Of a stretch of DNA of 64,000 bases, positions 31,393-43,560 are shown one piece after another (the stretch's first letter is position 1; every line of letters begins with the position of its first letter). Both the position numbers and the translations under genes were made by a program. A model generated the notes under the pieces. It was not told the origin of the DNA. It made no database searches and saw nothing but the letters and a program-made list of their open reading frames with translations. The DNA is from Adineta ricciae. Its lineage: Eukaryota; Rotifera; Eurotatoria; Adinetida; Adinetidae. The stretch is from positions 930,001-994,000 of the forward strand of contig CAJNOJ010000004.1 of the NCBI GenBank assembly GCA_905250025.1, read 5' to 3'.

Positions 31393-34300
31393 ATGGCTTC
31401 AGCTATATTCACAACATTTCTTTGTCGTCAACAACGATTCTTAACTCTCACCCGTTCACCAGGTAAAACTAACTTTTGCCATCGAATTTGAAGCAAATCT
31501 TCTTCTTCTTTCTTCTCTCCTAGTGGCAACACAATTATGGACTCGACTTGCTTCGACATCCGTTCAACAACAGCAACAACAAACTGCAAATAAGCCTGGT
31601 ACTTTTCTTCCAGTAAATTAGATGGAATTTCCATTACTACTTTGTTTTTTTAGTGAATTTACAACAACTGAAGAATTTAAAAGTTGATTATCAAGATGAT
31701 ATTGCTGTTGTTCAATTCAATCAAGAAAATTCCAAAGTACTAAACCATTATATCACTTGTTCTTTATCTTGTTATGCTTAACTTTCAGGTGAATACATTA
31801 TCCAAGGGTATGATGGATGAATTTGTTCCATTGTTTGAACAATTACAAAATGATGATAAGGTGAAAGGTATTGTCGTTATGTCTGCTAAACCCGGCTCGT
31901 TTATCGCTGGAGCTGATATTAAGTAAGACAAACTGAAGAATTGTTCTACATGTTGTGTATCGTTTGTTTCCTGTCTAGTATGCTTGAATCAGCTAAGAAT
32001 CGTGATGAATTATTCAAAATCTCTCGCAACGGTCAAGATGTTATGCATAAAATCGAGCAATCACGAAAACCGATCGTCGCTGCCATTGCTGGCTCATGTC
32101 TTGGCGGTGGATTTGAAGTATTTCAGTTTTCATTGCACTTCTTTTTTAAAAATCAGTCAAAATTGATTGCAGGTTGCATTAGCATGCCATTACCGCATTG
32201 CTATGAACGATAAACGAACAGGATTTGGTGTGCCCGAAATTAAACTCGGTTTATTACCTGGTGCTGGTGGTACACAACGATTAATACAAAAGCTTTCGTT
32301 ACCTGACGCGCTTGATTTGGTCTTAACTGGCAAAGAAGTTAAAACAAAGAAAGCAAAATCATTAGGACTAGTCGATGCAGTTGTTGAACCCATTGGACCA
32401 GGTTTACAAACAGCGGAAGAGAAAAACATCGATTATCTTCGCTCAGTTGCTGTACAGAAAGCGAAGTATGTTTTTGGAATAGCTATAGTTTACATCTACC
32501 GTCATTTCTAGGGAACTCACTTTTAAAAAACACGTCAAACCACAACCCGGTTTACTGGAAAGTAAGTGATGTGAGATTGTTTCGTTTTTTCTATTAGATT
32601 TTTTGCTCTCCTAGATATCAAATCTAAAATCATGTCGACTTCATATGTACAAAATTATATTTTCGAACAAGCCAAGAAGAAAGTTATGTCACAAACACAA
32701 GGTCTTTATCCTGCACCTTTGAAAATTCTCGATGTATGTATCTATTGCATCGCACAGTACAACAAATGACAAACTTTCTCCGTTAGGTTATCAAACAAAC
32801 AGTTGAAAGTGGTTCGAAAGTTGGATACAATGCTGAAGCAGAAGTATGTATCTCGTTCGTACGGATGCAAATAGATTCGGGTGTTTCCCATTTAGGGTTT
32901 TGCTGATCTTGGTACCACAAGTGAATCCAAAGCATTGATTAGTTTATTCCATGGACGTACTGAATGTAAGAAAAATAAATATGGTAAACCAGAACGAGAA
33001 GTCAAGTAAGTTTAGAAAACTCATTCTGATGATTTTGTATCGAGTTATTGATAGAAATATTGCTGTTATTGGTGCTGGTTTAATGGGCGCTGGTATTGCA
33101 CATGTGTCGATCGATAAAGGTTTTAATGTTATTCTACGTGATCAAACAACCAAAGCACTATCACGTGGTTATTCACAAATTACCAAAGGTTATCAAGGTT
33201 ATGTCAAACGTAAAAGACTGACAAAGTAAAACTCAATTTAAATCGAAAGAGATTGATTTCAGTCATTGATGCTTTTTAGTACTGAATACGATCGAATCTT
33301 AGCAAACTTGGAATGTCAAACAACATTTGATAATCTCGAAAAATGTGATATGGTTATTGAAGCTGTCTTTGAGGATCTTGGTTTAAAACAAAAAGTACTT
33401 GCTGAGATTGAACAACGTATTCCTGAACATTGTGTCTTTGCTTCAAATACATCCGCATTACCCATTCATGAAATCGCTGCGAATAGTAAACGTCCAGAAA
33501 AGGTAATCGATTGTCCAACTTAGAAAAGATATTCATATTGCTTTGTAGGTGATTGGTATGCATTATTTTTCACCGGTGGACAAAATGGAATTGTTGGAAA
33601 TCGTTCGAGCTAAACAAACATCTGACGATACCGTTCGTTCAGCTGTGAGTGTTGGTCTCAAACAAGGCAAAGTTGTGATTGTTGTCGGTGATGGTCCTGG
33701 TTTTTATACTACACGTTTGTTAATGTTTGCCGGTGCCGAAGTGTTTCGCCTTCTTCAAGAAGGTGCTTCACCAAAAGATATCGATAAAGCAACAAAGAAA
33801 TTTGGCTTTCCAGTCGGTTCAGCGACACTCTTTGACGAAGTCGGTATCGATGTAGCTGCTCACATTGCACGTGATATGCAATCCGTTTTCGGTGAACGCC
33901 TTGCAGATAAATCCATGCCAGCGTTATTTCAAGACCTTGTTAGCAATAATTTACATGGAAGAAAAACTGGTCAAGGTTTATATATCTATCAAGCTGGTGT
34001 CAAAGGTGGTGACCGAGAAGTGAATCCCAAATTCACGGAATTGATCAAAAATTATGCAGCTGAAGCAAAAGAACAGTGCGTATTATTTGACGTTTAGAAT
34101 CGCGTCGATCTATCTTACATGACATATTTAGAGTAACAACAGAATCAATTCAATGGCGTACTGGTCTTCGATTTTTGAACGAAGCCGCACGTTGTCTTGA
34201 AGAAAAAATTATTACATCTCCAACTGACGGTGATATTGGTGCAGTTTTCGGACTTGGCTTTCCTCCAATGAAAGGCGGTAATGATTGACAGCATGCAATT

Positions 34301-34476
34301 TGTCTCTGTTATCAATATTCGTTCATCTTTTAGGTCCATTCCGTTTCATGGACACCTATGGTGTTTCAAAAATAGTCGATTTGATGAATAGTTATCGTAG
34401 TAAATATGGTGAACGTTTCGCACCAACACAATTATTAGTTGATATGGCTAAGGAAGACAAGAAATTCTATTCTTAA
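31393..34476 (+). CDS. HADHA: HADHA, mitochondrial trifunctional protein alpha subunit
   Basis: About a dozen exons from ATG at 31393 to a stop at 34474-34476. The start [21 protein letters not shown] is a typical Arg-rich, acid-poor mitochondrial presequence. The enoyl-CoA hydratase domain shows [27 protein letters not shown] and [20 protein letters not shown] with both catalytic Glu residues. The 3-hydroxyacyl-CoA dehydrogenase domain shows [14 protein letters not shown] for NAD binding, [17 protein letters not shown] with the catalytic His, and [11 protein letters not shown]. It ends PFRFMDTYG ... KFYS. With HADHB it performs the last three steps of long-chain beta-oxidation on the inner mitochondrial membrane. 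Length agrees with the family. Confidence 0.96.
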
Positions 34477-35330
34477 CTATTTTAAATAACGATGAACATT
34501 TTCCTTTCTTCTTCGCCTTTCCATTTCATTATTAACATTTTATTAAAAACAAAACAAGAAATTCAACAAATTGAATTAAACTAGTACGTGACATTGAGCA
34601 AACCATTAACGAATGGTCTACCGAGCGCGTCTGGTTTTAAAATATCGGATATAATATTTCTTGTATTTCAAAAAAGCGTGACAGATGATCAAGGAGGATG
34701 TTTGACATAAAGGGATGGACCATTAGAAAAAAACTTTCGCTTTGTTCGAGAGTTTTTCTTCTGATTTATATCGCATTTCATAAATAAATCCAGGAAAACA
34801 CACACATACACACCTTCCAGATACTCCCTAGTAACCTCATTTTATCGTTGTAAAGATGGCATATACCAGTCGGACTGTTGTTCAAGTGTCACCATAATCG
34901 AATGAATAAAGAAGCAGTGAACTGAAACTGCATTATTTGTCTACGATGTTGAAGGAAAAGTTTATTTAAAACAATAACTATTACTGTTTGAATACATACG
35001 TCTATACGAGACCTTGAGTGGTTGCTTCGTCTGGTATTAATTAAACTTTTTCTTTACTTTTAGAAAAAAATAGACGCAAACATTTGTTTGTTAGTGATGA
35101 ATGGTGACAGAAATTAGAATCAATTGCAGTTCTCTCCTGTTCTCGCTTTTCGATAGATGTTTGTTCGAAATAGAAGTGGATTCAATTCAACCATTTTTTT
35201 TTATTAAAATAAGTAGAAAAGAACTGATGAGTGCTCGTGGAAAATTTGTCAGCAGTGATGTGTGTGAGTGACATGGAAATAACAACGAATGAAGAAGATG
35301 TATTGCACACATCGAAACATTTACAAGGGA
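34477..35330. other. Intergenic region
   Basis: No supported gene. A short CA-rich run (ACACACATACACACACC) is at about 34799-34815. The rest is plain AT-rich sequence. Confidence 0.45.
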
Positions 35331-36571
35331 TCATTTGGATTTTGATTGAACGATCGAGGTCGACTGAAAGTTCGATTACCAATAGAAAATCGGGTGGATT
35401 TCGATGCTTGAAGTGGTTTATTTATACTTGATATCGATTGAGGAGCAGATTTCTATGTTTTGAAAACGAAAATAATAATACAAACGGGAAATAAACGTTT
35501 TTCTTACAGGAATAGCCTGATGTTCAACAAAGGCTTGTGAAGATGATTCAGTTGGATTCGCCATTTGACGTAAAGTAGCGAATTTAGCCGATTGTGATAA
35601 CAATGATCGTCGAAGGCGTTTATTTTCTTCGACCTGCCGTGCTAATTCAATTGCTAATTCTTGACGTTCACGTTCTGCAATGATCTATAACACAAAAATC
35701 ACTCGTCACTATCTTAAAAAAACACTTCTTTTCATACGCGTTCATTGCCTAAGCTTGGTTCTAGTCCAGTCGTCGTCGGTCGCATTGATCGAACTAATAG
35801 AATACTTTCTGTTCTTAGGCGATTCAATTCTAAGCGAAGACGTTCATTTTCGACTAATAATTGCTAAGAAAGAGCAAAATAAATGTCAGATTACATCGAA
35901 CTCGATCAAATACTTCGTTGGATTTGAAGACATCTTCGATGGAAACATAATTAGGCACTTTAACTTCAGAAAAAGCTGGTCCTTCCTTGCGTAGAACTTG
36001 TTCTAAATGTGCTTTGTATGCTCGAAGAAGGTTGGCTTCGTCGGAGATGTTTGTTAACGGTGCGGACGCTGGATGTGATGAATGATCATTAAAACTTTTG
36101 CTTCGACCAACCGGTGCTAATGGTAAAGGACGTGAAAAAGGCCCATCATTACCAGAAACTATAGATTGTTCGTCAGAGGACAATTTACGGGTGCTCGTCG
36201 TCAATAGAGTACGTGGAGCGCTCATACTTCGCACGGGAGACGGATGTGAACTAGTTGGTTTTTTAATTGAATTTGTACGAGTGACTTCATGTTCACTGGA
36301 TGTTGCCGCAAAATTCTGCTTCGTAGTTCCTTTCAGCAGAGCCATATCACGTTCCAAAGCTTCCAATCTTTCATTTTCTGAATGAATATGGTAAAAGATC
36401 GTCAGATTTCGATCTGTAATCATCATCATACATACCATGTCGTTGTAAACTGGCGTAATCATTGAACAGTGATGAAAGATCTGTCCGTACTGCAAGTAAC
36501 GGACCAGTGTTGGTTCCTCCGCGAACGGGCGTCTCATTCGATAGTTCTCGATTTAAACGTGCGTGTTGCAT
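35331..36571 (-). CDS. Coiled-coil protein of unknown family
   Basis: Minus-strand exons joined in frame: from 36571 (MQHARLNRELSNETPVRGG) with SSLFNDYASLQRH, then ENERLEALERDMALLKG, a Ser/Pro-rich linker (SSHPSPVRSMSAPRTLL ... LPLAPVGRSKSF), LLRAYKAHLEQVLRKEG, QLLVENERLRLELNRLRTES and IIAERERQELAIELARQVEENKRLRRSL. The last exon, 35363-35331, would add STSIVQSKSK and stop; this junction is in phase but weakly supported. Repeated Leu/Glu heptads indicate coiled coils and the linker is basic and Ser-rich, as in many centrosomal or microtubule-associated proteins, but I do not recognise the family. An acceptor-like TTTGCTTGTAG lies about 80 bases upstream of the ATG. Confidence 0.65.
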
Positions 36572-36800
36572 GTATAAAATTTCAATGATATCAACTCATT
36601 CGTTTTCTTCTTCTCATTCTTATTTACTTTTGCCATGGCAATACCTCTACAAGCAAAAAAAAGTCTACATCACAACGACAGCAACATACAAATAGAGTTG
36701 ACATTGAACCGATCACTAGCCGAATGCTGATTTATTCAAATAATCTATTTATTATTGATCTCTCGACAAAAACTTCTTTATAAAAACGTCTTTTTCGATT

Positions 36801-37358
36801 CTACAGTTCCGAATAGTACCGTACATGCAGTCGGCCGCTAATAAATGCAACCAAACCCGTAGATAAGATTGTTAGTAAGTGGCCAGTTTGCGTCAAATTC
36901 GCACTGTAAGCGTTATACGTTGTCACACGTGAGCCTTCAGCAAAAGCGGCAACCATGAAAAGTGCAGCAAGAAACAAAAGTATCGGCGCAACGAATCCAA
37001 TAATACCGCTGAAACGAATGAAATTCATGATTAAAGTAATAATCATTCCTAAACCTAGTAAACATAATGCAGTAATCAAAAGTCCAGCGGCATGCTGTGT
37101 GCCAAGACCCAAGGCTGTACTACGTTGCATATCGATACAATTCGATGTTCCGTTCAATAAATTACCAACGCATTGAGTAAAAAAATTGTAATGCAGCGTG
37201 CTACCATCCGCACTTTGATCGTAGAACCAAAATTGTGTCGCTGTTCCAGCGATGGAGAGAGTCAGAGCAGCGACCACAAAAAAGCTCGCAAAAATGATTA
37301 AGACACGACTTAATGGATCGATCGGTTGCGAAGATGTTCGTTCCGTTACGATCGCCAT
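36801..37358 (-). CDS. Four-pass membrane protein, claudin/PMP22-like (paralogue A)
   Basis: Single-exon frame of 185 residues with four hydrophobic helices (VLIIFASFFVVAALTLSIAG; AAGLLITALCLLGLGMIITL; IIGFVAPILLFLAALFMVAA; LLTILSTGLVAFISG). The first extracellular loop has a W near its start and two Cys (FFTQCVG, NGTSNCID) and N-glycosylation sequons, as in claudins and PMP22 relatives. The last loop and helix read AEGSRVTTYNAYSANLTQTGHLL. The neighbouring gene at 38058 has the same closing pattern, so the two are tandem paralogues. A role in cell contact or membrane organisation is inferred from fold only. Confidence 0.7.
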   Translation of the reverse strand: MAIVTERTSSQPIDPLSRVLIIFASFFVVAALTLSIAGTATQFWFYDQSADGSTLHYNFFTQCVGNLLNGTSNCIDMQRSTALGLGTQHAAGLLITALCLLGLGMIITLIMNFIRFSGIIGFVAPILLFLAALFMVAAFAEGSRVTTYNAYSANLTQTGHLLTILSTGLVAFISGRLHVRYYSEL

Positions 37359-38057
37359 TTGCTAAATAATGTCGAATGTACTAATTTAAGTACTAAGACT
37401 CTCGATTTTTCTTCTTCTTCTTCTGAAGTATTCTTATCGTTGTGATTGAATGTTGCTTAACAGAATGTCAATTATAGCCGTTTAGTTATTAACGTTTATA
37501 TTCCTAATGTACAATTGTGATTGTAATATGTGACTGAAGAAAGAAGTTTATTTATAGTTACAGATGGAAAAAAGAACTTGACTGGTTAACAGAGAGAGAA
37601 CGAAAGAAGAAAAGAATCTTAAGTTTGTACAAACAAGAAGAAAGATGGTCGATTGACAAAGTGAACATGGAATTTTGAATTTTTTTTTCTCATTCTTTTT
37701 TCCTTTTGTTTCGATTATCAATCACTGTTTCTTTCTTTCTTTCTTTTTATCAAAAGCCATTTACAGCTACTCTACTCTCGAACAAAATTAAATCTATGTT
37801 TGTTTTTACGAAAACACGTGTACCTAGAAATGATGTATAGCCGTATAAAAAAAAACAAGGTACGAATAGAAACGTTTGAAATTGAATGTGATGTGATAGA
37901 GAAAGGGTATATCCCAGGTGCAGTTTTGGATGTTGATATTTCGTATGTCGTCTCTATTTTGACTGTATTTATTATAAGAAATATTAATAAACAGACATGG
38001 TTTCCTTCACTTGAGATTTATTAAAATACGTTTCATGTCAATACATAGATTTCAAAT
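37359..38057. other. Intergenic region between the two four-pass genes
   Basis: No coding exon recognised. Holds purine- and pyrimidine-rich tracts (TTTCTTTCTTTC at about 37733-37746). Confidence 0.45.
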
Positions 38058-38690
38058 CTATTTACGAATCAATTTCGTTTTCATTAGATTTTCTTCCTCT
38101 TGTTTACGGAAAAAGTGAATACGACCAGTAACGAAAGCGCTGATGAATAAACTGAAAATACTCAGTAAATAACCGGTTTGATACAAATTTGCTGAATAAT
38201 CATTGAACAGCAAGCAACGCGAACCTTCCGCCAAGCCAGCAGTCATCAATAAACAAGTAATAAAGAACAAGAGTGGCGAAGCGAGGTTAGTCCATGCAAA
38301 CAACGAATGAACCAGGATCACCAATGTCACCACTAACGACAATGCAAGTATCAGGATTGCCACGGTACATAAGCCAGCTGCGCTTTGTAAATGTGAGTTA
38401 TAATCACGTGCCCATGGAAATGAGATTGAATATCTCGGATAACCTTTGAGATACTCTGTTCGACTTGTGCAATTATTGAATACACCTTTAGTGAAACTAC
38501 AAGTATAGAAGAAATTCGCGGTGTTTGATAGTGCGTATGATCCATCACTTGTATTAACGTAAGATGATTCCCATTTCGGTGTGCCAATACCAACACAGAC
38601 GAATAGCAATGCTAAGGTTCCAGATATGAGTGTTAGGATAAGAAGTTTTTTACTTGAGCGATCGATTTCTTCTAGTGCTACAGTTGGCAT
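38058..38690 (-). CDS. Four-pass membrane protein, claudin/PMP22-like (paralogue B)
   Basis: Single-exon frame of 210 residues starting MPTVALEEIDRSSKK; an upstream extension lacks ATG. Four helices (LLILTLISGTLALLFVCVGI; AAGLCTVAILILALSLVVTL; LASPLLFFITCLLMTAG; LLSIFSLFISAFVTG). The first loop has W in TPKWESS, two Cys (FFYTCSF, FNNCTSR) and sequons. It shares with paralogue A the segment AEGSR...YSANL.QTG.LL.I.S....AF..GR.H, and the gene order and strand are the same, indicating a tandem duplication followed by strong divergence elsewhere. A short basic cytoplasmic tail ends KTKLIRK. Confidence 0.7.
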   Translation of the reverse strand: MPTVALEEIDRSSKKLLILTLISGTLALLFVCVGIGTPKWESSYVNTSDGSYALSNTANFFYTCSFTKGVFNNCTSRTEYLKGYPRYSISFPWARDYNSHLQSAAGLCTVAILILALSLVVTLVILVHSLFAWTNLASPLLFFITCLLMTAGLAEGSRCLLFNDYSANLYQTGYLLSIFSLFISAFVTGRIHFFRKQEEENLMKTKLIRK

Positions 38691-39111
38691 ACTGTATAAC
38701 GACGAGAGAGAGAAGGGATCGAACAAGAATTACTCGGCAATGTACGTGTTAGGATGTCAATTTGTGTACTGACGTCGATGACGAGAACGGCAGAACACGA
38801 AATCAAATATTATTGAAGATTTTTCGTCATTGGCAGATAAGTAAATAAATATTTATTAAAATAGTAAAAAAATATGACTTCTTAGATTCGTATATGTCAT
38901 TTTCATCTTTGTTGAACTTTATTTTCATTAAGATCGCGAGCAAAATATATTTGTTATTAATGCAAAGAAGCAAATTTCACAAAAGATACGACGAAAAAAG
39001 AAAAAGCGAATTTAGAAAATACAATATTAATTAAATGGACGGTCAATGGTGAATTTGTCTTCCGAATATTCGCCTACAGTTTGAATATTCATCATGAAAC
39101 GGAATTTCATT
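38691..39111. other. Intergenic region
   Basis: No coding exon recognised; AT-rich with several A-runs and an AATAAATATTT stretch at about 38843. Confidence 0.45.
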
Positions 39112-42100
39112 TTATGCAAAAACGACATGGATAAATAAAACGAATAAGAAGAAAATTGGACTGTATCGCATTTGATCGACACCTACAAAGAATCAAGCAA
39201 GTCTTTTGTACAGAAACTTAACAGATATCTGTGCCCTACCGTTGATACAACGTGTTATCGTTCGTCCGAGAAGATCTGAAACCTGCTGTTCACGGCGACC
39301 TGCTTTACATCGACATAGGCTACTGAGACATTCACCAAAATCACCGCATTCTGCATGAGTATAGCATCGACTGTTTACGGCTCGAGCTAAGAAAATGACG
39401 AACACAAGTTTAGTTGCCTTTCATTTTCAAAGAACATACCACATATGACATTTCCATCGCTGCGATAATAACCAGGTTGACAAGCACATCTGTTTTCATC
39501 CGGAGAACATACAGTGTTTGAACCGAACTGCCCACAGAAGTTTGCTGCATGACCACAAGCATCATCGAAAGTGTTCTTCACTGAAATACACAAATACTTC
39601 CTTTTCATCCCTTTCTCTAACGACGAAATTATTTACCGCATTGCGATCCCTCATCACGATAACCGCCTCGACATCGAGCTCGAGTACAGTCGGACGCACA
39701 AACAAGGTCTCCATCGACTGGATCAACTGCCCATACAGTGGTATTGCATTTGTCATAGAGAACAAGCGGTGGTTCTTGTTTTACTACGACAGAATACATA
39801 TCTTATGTGTGCGAACTCAATAGTTTATACATACGGCATTGTCCCGATGCAGTAGTAAAATATCCAGGGTTACAAACACATGTGTAACCTACACATTGGG
39901 CATTTTCTTGACATTCCGCTGAGCATCGATTAATAACTTAAAAGTTTAAATGTAACAGCTTATATGAGATAAAATCATTTTCATACCACAAGTAGAGTCA
40001 ATCGGGTTTAAGAAATAGCCAGATTTACATTGGCATACTTTGTAACGTGTTTCCTGGTTGTTGATGAAATCACAATCGATGTTTTTTTCATCTGCATCCT
40101 CGCCGCAATCTTCTTTGTTGTTGCAAGTATGGGAAGAACGCTCGTGAACACCAGGAAAAACGTATTTCGAGAAAAGTTCTATAGGACGTATCAAGAATTT
40201 TCATAAAGGACACAAATACTCTGTCGATGCTTACCACATTTTTGGCCGACCACAAAACTTTGACGATAATCGCAGTAGCACGTATTGTTACGGCAAACAG
40301 CACCTGCTCCATGCAGAGCTACACAATCGGCATCCACATTCGGTGCATCGCATGCTGAATAAGCTGTAGTATCAATTGCTTGAAGATTTTGAGAGAAAAT
40401 TGATTTTCGATCTATGTGAAACGATTCAATAGGAACATATATGCGATGTATGTGAAAAAAAAGAATACGAACTGCATCCACGAAAATCTGCAGTTGCATT
40501 GTATCCAGGAGAACATTTACAAGTGTAAGCCTCAGGCTGAAAACAGTCGAACAATAGACTTCTTTCAGAAAGTTTTCCAGGACATACCATAGAATTAGAT
40601 GGGCACGTGCTGTCAGCTGTTGGTGCTGATTGAGTTTTTTCAACAAGGAAATCTAAAAGATTAGGAAGTTGCTTTCGGATATAATCCGATATTTGGGCTT
40701 GTGTTACATACAGCATTTGTTATTGTCCCAAAATGCCAGATCTGTTCGTAAACATTCACAGTGACCAGCAGGTTGTGATGCTTGAGCAGCATTTCCAAAC
40801 AATGCTCGACAGCCAGCATCATTTAGTCCTGTGACATTTTCAGTATCTGTTTTATTGAATTCATAAACATTATTTGTTAGTCGAACTAGAAGTGAAAATA
40901 TATATATATATATATTGTCGTTTTGCCTGGGTACATCAGTGCAAGAGATGAGTTATATTGTATATCGAAAAATTCCTGTTCAAGGCTCAACATCCACTTA
41001 CCACAGGTACGATTCGTTCCACCGTTCTTAAATCCATCTCGACATTTACACACAGGACTGGCAGCGTCTATGACAGCATCGACCGGACATTTATGTTTAG
41101 TACTATCAGCCGCTGTGATTGTATGCTCAAGAAAGAAAACTAAAAATGAATACGAGTGCGTATATTAAAGTGACAAATAGTAAACAATGCAGTATCACAT
41201 ACCGCACGAGGAATTATACAAAAAGGTTCCATCGATGCAAACACAGGCATTGTTATGAGCAATGACATGCGTGCCAGGAAACAAAACTTCACAATCGGCC
41301 GTTGTAATCTCACCGGGACCACCCTGGGCTTGAGCATCGGTTGAATCATAAAGGTGGTCAGTTTTTCGTTCTATGCATGTACAGATTTACTTTCTTGTGT
41401 TTTCCTGCAAAATCAGAAGGTGTTATCTTACGGCAAGCTCGATTCGAATTGTCACTGGGTCGATATCCAGTGTTACATTTGCATACACCACCATCACTCG
41501 CAGCATTTAATGGACAGTTGTTAGAATTGGTCGTAGTGACAGTTAGCAGTGTTACTGGAATATTTCAAGGAATTGTACATCAAAAATGAAACATTTCAAA
41601 CATACCACAGCTTATTTTTCCATTATTGTTCATGTAAAATGATTTGTCAGACGCGCATTGACATACACCTTTACTACAAAAACTTGAATATTCACCATAT
41701 AAATTTTTACAGGTGTCGTTGAACGCTGTTAAACCGGCTTGACAAGAACTAGGTGACTCGCTCAATAGGAGTTCTAGAAAATAGTTGAAGAAATGAAGCA
41801 GCTGTTACAGCGAGAAATCATATACCGCATCGTCTCTTGTCATCAGATGTTTTGTAAAGATCAGACGGTGAACAAACACATTGTGAACCATTCATATTGG
41901 AATTTTCTGGACAACGAGTAGAATCTGGACTTATTAAGTTTCTTTCCAGGAAATGAACTGAAGAGAAAAACTATATTGTAATTCCCTGTTCTTCTTTCTA
42001 AAGTATAGGTACTTACAACAACTAGTTCCGTTTTCAGATAAGTATTGATCACGACCGCATGAACACACATATTTATCGCGTCGTTGTTGACACGATAGAG

Positions 42101-43560
42101 GACCAAAGCATAGACCACTTTCTTGCTGGGGATTACCATGCGAGTCTATACGTGTACAAACACCATACTCAAAGTTATCATCGTCCCATTGCGGTGCAAT
42201 ACGTTCTAGAATAGAATGATGTATCATATCGTTTACTCCGCCTAATTTATCTTACGACAGGGTTTGTCTTTTTCCACGTATTGATAGCCAGGTGCACATA
42301 CGTACAGTCCGCTGTTGGACACAACAGTAGCAGAACCACCAGATATCGAACTGCTCGTTCCAATATAATCATGTGTACTTATATCAATAGAATTAGGAAA
42401 CAGAACGTAGCGAAACGATTGTTCTTTGAGAAAACAAAATAGCAAAATATAATTTTTGTTTGAGATTTTTATCATAATTCAACATACCACATTTATTATC
42501 ACTAGTTTTAGCAAAACCTGCTCGGCACCAACACGTTGTCTGGTTAACACTTATGCACAATGCATTTGGATCTTGACATCTGCCGCATTGATCATAGGGT
42601 AGTTCGGCTTTTGATGGCGATAGTGCTCCAGTATATTCACTCAATTCTAAAAAACGTATCATGAGACATGAACACGGTTTCCCCGCTTTCACTCACCGCA
42701 TTCTTGTGTGTTGTAGTTGGCAACAAACGGTGGTTGACATTGACAGAAACTTTCTTGATTCGGTGCATTAGACATACAAACTGCTTGTATAGCTTGACAA
42801 GCAGCAAAGCCTAGACCCGAATAGCAAAAGTCTCCAGTTTCGTTAGCAGCAGTCCAGTTTACATAAAGTTTAGCCAGTGTAATGCCTGTTAAACAAGAGC
42901 AAAACTATTTCTTATCAGCCTAACAATCGCAAATGCTTGGTTGACATACTGCAGCGACTATTATCGCCTTTCGGTTGGAAACGACTAGGACATTGACACA
43001 CATTGTTACGACATTCGTTCGACCAACATTCACTTGCAGACGAACATGACACATTCAAACTTTTATCTGAATAAATTCGTATCGATTGATAACTTCCTTC
43101 TAGAATTCTCATTTAATTCTACTTACAACAAAGTCCATTGATAGCTGTAAAGTCTTGTTTACACTTGCATTGTTGATTGTCACAAACAGCATTGTTCAAA
43201 CAATTTGCATCAACTCGACATGCTTTCCCTTCATAGACGAACGATGGATTGAGTCCTAAAATATTCCATTGATTAAAAACGGTAAAACTTTCTCCTGAGG
43301 ACAACAGCATCCAAATACTTACTACATTCAGTTGTTCCACAAGGTGAATACCACGGTGTATCACATCGACATATTCCTCCTTCACATCGAGTACCAGTGC
43401 CACCACATTGCGTCGTGTTGGTACACGAAATATCCAAATTAACTAAAGATTTTTAGTTGATAAAAGATCAATCGAGCAATCGTAGACGCTTACCAGCACT
43501 AGCAAATGAGATTAGTACGAACAGAAAGCATCCGAAAACTAGAAACGAGCGAACCGACAT
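39112..43560 (-). CDS. Long secreted or GPI-anchored protein with about twenty EB-like Cys-rich modules
   Basis: Minus-strand gene of about twenty-two exons. Exon 1 (from 43560) is a signal peptide: MSVRSFLVFGCFLFVLISFA. Nearly every later exon is one module of 35-60 residues with six to eight Cys, for example CRVDANCLNNAVCDNQQCKC, CSSASECWSNECRNNVCQC, CDAPNVDADCVALHG..CYC and CYTHAECGDFGECLSSLCRC. The pattern C-x-C-x6-10-G followed by a closing Cys is that of EB/EGF-like modules. Introns mostly fall after the first base of the codon following the last Cys (phase 1), so modules are 1-1 symmetric. The last exon (39182-39112) gives MRYSPIFFLFVLFIHVVFA and stops, a hydrophobic tail that could be a GPI signal or membrane anchor. 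Extracellular binding or matrix function is inferred; I know no named orthologue. Confidence 0.8.

Noticed and set aside
37800-38024. Plus-strand frame of 74 residues between the four-pass genes
   Set aside because: No family resemblance and no upstream signal; composition like neighbouring non-coding DNA.
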